This document shows positions 57,180-64,000 of a stretch of DNA of 64,000 nucleotides, piece by piece. Source of the DNA: Ptiloglossa arizonensis (Eukaryota > Arthropoda > Insecta > Hymenoptera > Colletidae); assembly GCF_051014685.1 (NCBI RefSeq), contig NC_135048.1:29969043-30033042 (forward strand). The letters run 5' to 3'. The notes under the pieces are model-generated. The model did no database searches and was not told where the DNA came from. It saw nothing but the letters and a program-made list of their open reading frames with translations. The first letter of the stretch is position 1, and every line of letters begins with the position of its first letter. The position numbers and the translations under genes are program-made.

Positions 57180-58980
57180 CGCACTTGGAGGGTATTGGTA
57201 ACGGTGGATCGAGTACCGGTGGTATTTACACCGGGGTGTAGCGAAGTATTGGTAATCGAAGTAGTGGTATTCTATAATTATTCTAGTATTCGAGTAATTA
57301 GTAAGTTTTCAAAATTTTGTTCTTGGCGTATGTTTTATTTTGGAGAGTATTGGTGGATCGAGTACCGGTGGTATTTACTCGGGGTGTAGCGAAGTATTGG
57401 TAATCGAAGTAGTGGTATTCTATAATTACTCTAGTATTCGAGTTATTAGTAAGTTTTCAAAATTTTGTTCTTGGCGTATGTTTTATTTTGGAGAGTATTG
57501 GTGGATCGAGTACTGATGGTATTTATTCGGCGTGTAGCGAAGTATTGGTAATCGAAGTAGTGGTATTCTATAATTATTCTAGTATTCGAGTAATTAGTAA
57601 TTTTTCCAAATTTTGTTCTTGGCGTGTGTTTGATTTTGGAGGGTATTGGTGGATCGAGTACTAATGGTATATACTCGGGGTGTAGCAAAGTATTGGTAAT
57701 CGACGTAGTGGTATTCTATAATTACTCTAGTATTCGAGTAATTAGTAATTTTTCAAAATTTTGTTCTTGGAGTACTTTGAAGGGTATTGGTGGATCGAGT
57801 ACTGGTGGTATTTACTCGGGGTGTAGCGAAGTATTGGTAATCGAAGTAGTGGTATTCTATAATTATTCTAGTATTCGAGTAATTAGTAATTTTTCAAAAT
57901 TTTGTTCTTGGCGTATGTTTTATTTTGAGGGGTATTGGTGGATCGAGTACTGGTGGTATTTACTCAAGGTGTAGCGGTGTATTAGTAATCTTGGTATTCG
58001 AGTAATTAGTTATTTTACAAAATTTTGTTGTTGGCTTCAAAATGTTCGATTTTGAAGGGTATTGGTGTTTGAAGTATTAGTAATTTTGGTATTCGAAGGA
58101 TACTGGTGGATCGAGTACTGGTGCTACTTATTCAAGACGTAGCGAAGTATTAGTAATTTTGGTATTCGAAGGATACTGATGGATCGAATACTGGTGGTAT
58201 TTACTCAAGGTGTAGTGGAGTATTGGTCATCTTGGTATTCGAGTAATTAGTAATTTTTCAAAATTTTACTGTCGGCGTATATTCGATTTGGATGGGTATT
58301 GGTGAATCGAGTACTGGTGGTATTTACTCGAGGTGTAACGAAGTATTAGTAATTTTGGTACTCGAGTAATTAGTAATTTTTCAAAATTTTGCTGTTGGCG
58401 TATATTCGATTTAAAAGAGGTAATAGTAAATTGGGTACTGGTGGTATTTATTCGGTATATAACGCAGTATTAGTAATCTTGGTATTCAAGTATTCACGTG
58501 ATTAGCGAATTTTCAAGGTCTTGCTACAAGAGATTTCTTCTATTTGAAAGAGTATCCGTAATGGTTGCTTGATATGTTTTAGTAATCTTAGTATCCAATC
58601 ATTAGCAATTTTTCAAGGTTTCGTTATTAGTATATATGGATTTGGAAGGGTATTCGTACTGATGGGTCAAGTACCGGTGGTATTTACTTAGACTGTAACA
58701 AAGTATTAGTAATCTTGGTATTCAAGTGATTAGCAATTTTTTAAAGTCTCCCTATTGGTCTATATTCGATTTGAAGGTAATGGTAGATTGAGTACTTGTG
58801 GTATTTACTCGGAATGTAACGAAGTATTAGTAATCTCAGTATTCAAGTGATTAGCAATTTTCCAAAGTCTCCCTATTGGTGTATATTCGATTTGGAATGG
58901 TATTGATAACAATAGATTGAATACTGATGGTGTCTACTCGAGGTATAGCGAACTATTAGTAATCTTGGTATCCAAGATAA
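57180..58980. repeat. Tandem array, unit about 148 bp decaying to about 123 bp, block 1
   Basis: TATTGGTGGATCGAGTACTG and variants recur with TGGATC at 57205, 57354, 57502, 57650, 57791, 57939, 58107, 58180, 58303 (TGAATC) and 58430, with weaker copies to 58980. Early units are 141-149 bp and include GTGTAGCGAAGTATTGG, GTGGTATTCTATAATTA, GTATTCGAGTAATTAGTAA and TCAAAATTTTGTTCTTGGCG. Later units lose the AGTAGTGGTATTCTATAATTA block and drop to about 123-127 bp. Plus frames of up to 116 codons are repeat readings. Confidence 0.95.
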
Positions 58981-59180
58981 GCGATCCTTCAATTCGGAAA
59001 TGTATTTATAATCGTATTACTTAAATACTATTAATTCTTCTTCGATGCATACAGGAGTCTTGGTATCCAAGTGAGAAGATTACGATGCACGAAGGAAGTT
59101 TGCCTCCCTTGGCTCAGCATTAACGAGACGATCGAAAAAAGTCATATAAAATTTACGACTTTGATAATGGTGTAACATGC

Positions 59181-59762
59181 TTGAAACAAACTGCAACTTC
59201 TAAAGTTTTCCACGAAGGGATTACGCAACTTCTGGAAAGATCTATGAACGATAATAAAAGTTCGATCGATCCACCCAACTATCCACGAAATATTATTCGC
59301 GAGTGTGATCGAGGGCCACATTTAACACACTCGTTACTTCTTCTCACTTCCTTGATGCAAACATGGAAACTCTCTATATTTAATAAAAAACATACTACTA
59401 TGGGAATTTCAACGAAGCTCGAAAACAAAGAACACATACCAAAAATAACTAAAACACAAAGTGATTCTCAGAGAAAAATAACTCGTTCGGGTAATAAGAG
59501 CAGCGATAACTTTAAACGTTCGAATCGATCGATATACCGAATGCTTACACAGCGAATTGTGCGTTGCAGATTAATATTCGCGTTACTTAGCAACGCAAGC
59601 TTACATATTAATAAAAGAGAAGAAAAAGAACAATCTGCTATGTTTTTCAAAGAGCTCACAAATTTCGATCCAGTCACCGAGCTTCCTCGCGTTGGTGACG
59701 CTCGTTTCCAGAACAACTGGAGGCGTCCAGATATTTTTCATCTCTCCGCGACACGTCTCTGA
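59181..59762 (+). CDS. Unidentified 193-codon open frame, doubtful gene
   Basis: Open from a TTG at 59181 (first ATG at 59244, 172 codons) to a TGA ending at 59762. The peptide is Ser/Lys/Asn-rich with SDSQRKITRSGNKSSDNFKR in the middle and KEQSAMFFKELTNFDPVTEL near the end. In moderately AT-rich DNA a frame this long is mildly unexpected by chance. There is no recognised domain, signal peptide or splice context. An 82-codon minus frame overlaps it. It may be a decayed gene or a chance frame. Confidence 0.18.
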   Translation: MKQTATSKVFHEGITQLLERSMNDNKSSIDPPNYPRNIIRECDRGPHLTHSLLLLTSLMQTWKLSIFNKKHTTMGISTKLENKEHIPKITKTQSDSQRKITRSGNKSSDNFKRSNRSIYRMLTQRIVRCRLIFALLSNASLHINKREEKEQSAMFFKELTNFDPVTELPRVGDARFQNNWRRPDIFHLSATRL

Positions 59763-59889
59763 GATCTCGCTGACGTTCGTGTCATATTTTACGTCGTGTT
59801 CTACGCGAGCCTGTGGCCATTGTCCACGCTCTGTAGATTCTCCTTATTAACTCTCCAACAACGAATGTCGTGATACTCGCGCGTACACA

Positions 59890-59905
59890 GGGTCGAGTGC
59901 GACCC
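59890..59905. repeat. Dispersed palindrome GGGTC-N6-GACCC
   Basis: GGGTC, spacer GAGTGC, GACCC. Confidence 0.75.
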
Positions 59906-60049
59906 ATTAGTGAAATCATTCCTTACGAGAGAAGCCACTTTCTTTTATCATACTACACAGTAGTATTATTATTACTATATTATTACTGTTACAAGAGTAA
60001 CAATACATAATACGTAGTGTGTTGTACAGAACGCATAAACGTAAAAACT

Positions 60050-60240
60050 TCTCTATTAAAAGTGAAAAAGACATCTCATGGAAATTGAAAACTTTTCTAA
60101 TGCAAATTGCAAACTTTCCCAATAAAAGTAAAAACCTTTCTCGTGGGAATTGAAAACTTCTCTAACGCAAATTAAAAACTTCCCAAACAAATGTAAGAAC
60201 ATTTCTAACCAAAATGTGAACAACCCCCATTCAATATCCA
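60050..60240. repeat. Short tandem repeat, unit about 65 bp
   Basis: GGAAATTGAAAACTTTTCTAA (60080) and GGGAATTGAAAACTTCTCTAA (60145) share context, with CGCAAATTAAAAACTTCCC and a third weak copy. Two to three units. Confidence 0.75.
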
Positions 60241-61080
60241 CGTAACCGTTACATTAATTAATAAATTTATTAATTTCCGTTTATTATTCCACCATTCCTA
60301 CTTACTAATCTCCAACAATCGTTATTATAAATTTGAAGCTACACTTCCATCGATTCCCGTACGAACACAATATCCGGAACATTTATCCAGACAAATACAC
60401 TAACCGGACTGCAAATAATGGAAGAAATCGATTCTAAGACTCCGCCTGAACGAATTTTCGAAATTCGAGCGACCTTCGAGTATCTTTTTTCCCGCGCGCT
60501 AGCAAAATGGAGGGGATCATCCTCGAGGATCAACGTTCGCGTTAATTCGATCGGAATAATTTAGTCGGGAGTATCCGCGATACACTAGCGAAATTTCTGC
60601 CTCCTCGCGAGCAACGTTTCCCCCTCTCTGTCGAGCTGTGCTCCTTCGCGAGGTAATGGCGAATTCCCCACTTTCGTTTCTTTTTCCGTTGGTGTTCCAC
60701 CCGGTTCTCCGCGCTTGTAACTTCGGGGCATCGATACTGTTTCGATCGATATCTCGCGACACACCCGTAGGCGTCTCGAGCTCCCCCTTCTGCCCCCTCC
60801 CCCTCCACGGCACCCAGGTGGAAATTCAGAAAAGTCTCGAAGACGCGGCGCGGCCTCGTGTTCGCCCGTTTCGGGCCTGACGCGCCGCGCGGCGGCTACA
60901 TTTTATTCTGTTCCCCGTAAATCTCCGTCGTCGAGGTCTGATTCTTGTTAAGCGGTCAAAGAGAAAAATAAACGATGGGTCGACGGTGGGGGAACTTCAA
61001 CGGGTGCGTTGTGGGGGTACGAGGACGGAGAGAGAGAGTGAGAGAGGGGTGACTTCTTTAACCCCCGCCGTAACGCGCTC

Positions 61081-61096
61081 GGGTCTTCCCCGACCC
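61081..61096. repeat. Dispersed palindrome GGGTC-N6-GACCC
   Basis: GGGTC, spacer TTCCCC, GACCC, with ACGCGCTC before and GAAGAAACTC after. These flanks resemble the 26.4-kb array copies. It lies just before the left edge of the second satellite block. Confidence 0.75.
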
Positions 61097-61114
61097 GAAG
61101 AAACTCTTACTGGT

Positions 61115-61990
61115 CGATTATCGGCGTGTGTTCGATTTTGGAAGGTATTGGTGGATCGAGTACTGATGGTATTTACTCAAGGTGTACTGGAGTATTACTG
61201 TTCGATTATCGGCGTATGTTCGATTTTGAAGGGTATCGGTGGGTCGAGTACTGGTATTTACTCGAGGTGAAGCAGAGTATTAGTAATCTTGGTATTCGAG
61301 TAATTAGTAATTTTTCAAAATTTTTCTGTTGGCGTATGTTCGATTTTGAAGGGTCAAAATCTGGTGGAACATTAACGGAAAATCCTATTAGTGGATCAAG
61401 TACTGGCGGTATTTACTTGGAGTGCAGCTAAGTTTTAGTAATCTTGGTATTCGAGTAATTAGTAATTTTTCAAAATTTTGCTGTCGGCGTATGTTCGATT
61501 CTGAAGGGTATTGGTGGATTGAATACTGATGGTATTTACTCAAGGTGTAGTGGAGTATTGGTAATCTTGGTATTCGAGTAATTAGTAATTATTCAAAATT
61601 TTGTTCTTGGCGTATGTTCGATTTTGAAGAATATTGGTGGATTGAGTACTGGTGGTATTTACTCAAGGTGTAGTGGAGTATTAGTAATCTTGGTATTCGA
61701 ATAATTAATAATTTTTCAAAATTTTGTATTGGCGTGTATTCGATTTGGAACGGTATTCGTGGGTTAAGTACTGATGGTATTTACTCGGGATATAATAAAG
61801 TATTAGTAATCTTAGTATTCGAGTAATTAATAATTTTTCAAAATTTTGCTGTTGGCATATGTTCAATTTTTAAGGGTAATAGTGAATCGAGTACTGATGG
61901 TATTTACTCAAGGTGTAGTGGAGTATTGGTAATCTCGGTATTCGAGTAATTAGTAATTTTTCAAAATTTTGCTGAGTACTGGTGGTTCGT
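61115..61990. repeat. Tandem array, unit about 123 bp, block 2 of the same satellite
   Basis: TGGATCGAGTACTG and variants occur at 61152, 61240, 61392, 61514, 61637, 61760 and 61882 (late spacings 122-123). Units carry TACTCAAGGTGTAGTGGAG, TTGGTATTCGAGTAATTAG, TTTTTCAAAATTTTGCTG and GGCGTATGTTCGATTTTGAAG. Same orientation as block 1 and like its shorter, later unit type. Confidence 0.95.
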
Positions 61991-62583
61991 GAATGCATTT
62001 CCACGCTGCAGAAGATAAATCTACCTATCTTAGATGAGTAAAAAATATTGCGTGTACCTATGTTCTACATATCTTAGTTTCTTACTATACTTTCGAAGAA
62101 AGTATTTAAAGCTTTAAAGTTAGAAAGAAAGACAAATAGATCTCTGGAAGCCAGAATATCCCTTTAAGGGGAATGTAACACTATATAGTACTACAGGGAA
62201 ACATGTAGAGGGTCGAGTAATTTTTACGCGTTGTTCGCTGCAAATAACAAATTGCAATTCAATTTCCTCCAGAGGTCAATTTCTCAGCTGCGCACAGTAC
62301 ATTGTAGATTTCCATCGAACCCACTATAGATTTCAAACTGCCCCGAAATAAAAATAAACCACCTAGATGACATTTTAAACATTTTCCTCCATGACTCGCA
62401 ACTCGAAAACCATACTACACAGAACATACCTTCGCATGATATTTTTTACTCGTATTGTTACATAGATTCATTCCCTGAACTATGAACACGAATTTATAAA
62501 TCACCCTGTGACACAACTTAAAAAGATACAAAATTTTCGTTACAGCAATAGAATCTACCTTCGAGATATTTGCGTAAAGTAAC

Positions 62584-62599
62584 GGGTCTATTTGGACCC
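62584..62599. repeat. Dispersed palindrome GGGTC-N6-GACCC
   Basis: GGGTC, spacer TATTTG, GACCC. Confidence 0.75.
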
Positions 62600-63084
62600 A
62601 GGTCCTTCCCATAATATTGCGGGGGTTGATTCCGCCCAAGGATCGGGTACCCTCAACCCTCGCCAAATCCGTGAAATTTGTTACCGAAGTGGAACTTGTA
62701 CGAATTCGACAGAGCGTGGATGACTATCGTTTTAATTTCCCCCCGCCTCGTGGTTGTCAGTGGTACCTTCTACCACGAGCACGATGCTCGTAGACAATCG
62801 TTAAACGCTGGGACAAACTTATTCCCCCGTGATCGTTAATATTCTTGACGCGTCGGTCGGGCAAAACAGCCCCCGGAATTAAGTACGCAAGTTAGCGCGA
62901 GTTGCAGGCGTTTCTCTCGGCGCCGTCAGCGGCGGTCGCCACTCGCCGCGTTTATCGGCAGCTCGTCGTCTCCTTTCGTTGTGGAGACTTTACGCCCGCG
63001 AGGAACAGGAACGCTTCGATTATTCACCGCTCGGATGGTGCCCCGACCGAGAAACGATCGATCGAGTGGAATTTTCCCAGGACA

Positions 63085-63100
63085 CCCCCCACCCCACCCC
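63085..63100 (-). other. Potential G-quadruplex (minus strand)
   Basis: Plus-strand C runs at 63085-63090, 63092-63095 and 63097-63100 have single-nucleotide loops; the first run is long enough to supply a fourth stack only with a short tier, so the call is moderate. Confidence 0.45.
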
Positions 63101-63479
63101 TGGCCGGTTGTAATCTACTCAGCTATGATTTTTTAATCTTTCGTGCAAAAAATGTAATTTTCGTTCGAGTACTCCCACGCATCGATGGTTCGGGATGGCT
63201 GGAGAAGTTCGTGATATTAAACTTTGGAGCGGATTTTTTTTTTGTTAAATATGCAATGGAAGTTATCACGCCTCGTTAAAAGGTACGAGTGAAATTGGTT
63301 TGTTTTTCTTTACGTTGAACATCTCGAAATTGTGATCTCATCCGATACATCGTCTGCGAAATTTTTGAAATTTCTACGAAGATTTAGGGGAGAGAGGTTA
63401 CGAACTTTGCGCGGGAGAGTCAATTTCTTTCCCGTTAGGAAACGATAACTCAAACGTGCGGGTTAAATATTTATTGTAT

Positions 63480-64000
63480 CACAATGCGACTACCTAGTCT
63501 CCTTAAGTGCTTCTAGAGAGATTATGGGGGAAGTTTGAGAAACACTGGTCTTGATAAGTCTATTTTTCAAGTCGTTGACAGCATCGGGGCACAGTTGGGA
63601 AAAATAATCTTGCTTAGGTTTCTTCGAAATTAACCTTCGCAAAATATATCATTTCGCAATAATATTTAGTCTTGTAAAGTCACGCGCTACAATCACCGGG
63701 GAAAAATAAGAAAACCTAACCTAGGTAACTCTATATTTCAATCTATCGACATTATTAGGATGCGGTTGGCAATATTTAATTTTCACAAAATATCTAGTCC
63801 CTTAAGTTACGTACAATCACCGGAAAAATTTAAGAAATCCTAACCTAGCCAACTCTATTTTTTGATTCGTCAACATTATTAGGACACGGTTGGTAAAAAT
63901 TAATTCTCTAGTTCCCTAAAGTCATTAACTCCAATGACCGGAACACATTTAAGAAACCCTGACCTAGCCCTATTTTTTAATCCGTTAATATCCTTAGGAC
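63480..64000. repeat. Tandem array, unit about 125-175 bp, cut by the window end
   Basis: CRGTTGGNAAAAAT-like blocks fall at about 63592, 63764 and 63887, each in a frame of ACATTATTAGGACACGG before and AATCACCGGAAAAATTTAAG plus CCTAACCTAGCCAACTCTAT after. Three to four diverged copies; the array continues beyond the window. Confidence 0.85.

Larger units (their letters stand above)
58981..61114. other. Spacer separating two blocks of one satellite
   Basis: Non-satellite DNA of about 2.1 kb between related arrays. It contains an open frame at 59181-59762, a small repeat at 60050-60240, and GGGTC-N6-GACCC at 59890-59905 and 61081-61096. CpG-rich frames at 60517-60880 are compositional. Confidence 0.6.
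61991..63479. other. Unannotated spacer, no gene seen
   Basis: AT-rich to 62570, CpG-rich after. Contains one GGGTC palindrome and a C-run cluster. The 125-codon plus frame at 62902-63279 has no known domain. Confidence 0.5.

Noticed and set aside
63705..63970. CCTAACCTA strings resembling the insect telomere repeat (CCTAA)n
   Set aside because: Never more than two partial units in a row, and they are a fixed part of the 125-175 bp array unit.

Overview
This looks like a piece of a eukaryotic, very probably insect nuclear genome. The best taxonomic clue is a pair of decayed Tc1/mariner-superfamily transposon copies of a type common in insects. A patchwork of CpG-rich and AT-rich stretches without CpG depletion makes a hymenopteran (for example a bee) my first guess, but that is inference. 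I found no rRNA, tRNA or CRISPR, and no convincing host protein-coding gene. Most long open frames are arginine/serine-rich readings of CpG-rich DNA or readings through tandem repeats. The window is best read as a gene desert or the inside of very large introns.

What fills it is tandem repetition. Reading from start to end I find about 32 separate tandem arrays of different sequence families, roughly one every 2 kb, together about 25 kb or 40 % of the window (boundaries drawn by eye). Units run from 10 bp to about 330 bp, with many at 113-155 bp. Two arrays have higher-order structure: 3 x 41 = 123 bp near 4.0-4.9 kb and 4 x 49 = 195 bp at 13.3-15.1 kb. Several arrays carry one palindromic or transcription-factor-like site per unit: a perfect CRE (TGACGTCA) at 4.1-4.9 kb, an NRF-1/Erect-wing-type site at 34.9-35.8 kb, GTTTGCGCAAAC at 41.0-41.8 kb, and GGGTC-N6-GACCC at 26.4-26.9 kb.

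The GGGTC-N6-GACCC palindrome also recurs as single copies elsewhere: nine exact copies in all, every one with a 6-nt spacer. Other dispersed signals are a hairpin seen twice (20.48 and 25.56 kb) with one compensating base-pair change, direct duplicates that flank the 10.3-11.3 kb array, a 34-bp core present in inverted orientation at 8.67 and 46.73 kb, and one satellite family split into two arrays (57.2-59.0 and 61.1-62.0 kb).

Mobile elements: a nearly end-to-end, internally deleted mariner-like copy with flanking TA at 30925-32123, and a related, further deleted copy at 55374-about 56330. In both, the right end has been multiplied as a 230-bp tandem repeat that carries the terminal inverted repeat. 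The CpG-rich spacers between arrays hold many G-run clusters able to form quadruplexes. The strongest protein-like signal outside transposons is a 99-codon open frame on the minus strand at 8915-9214, which I cannot identify.
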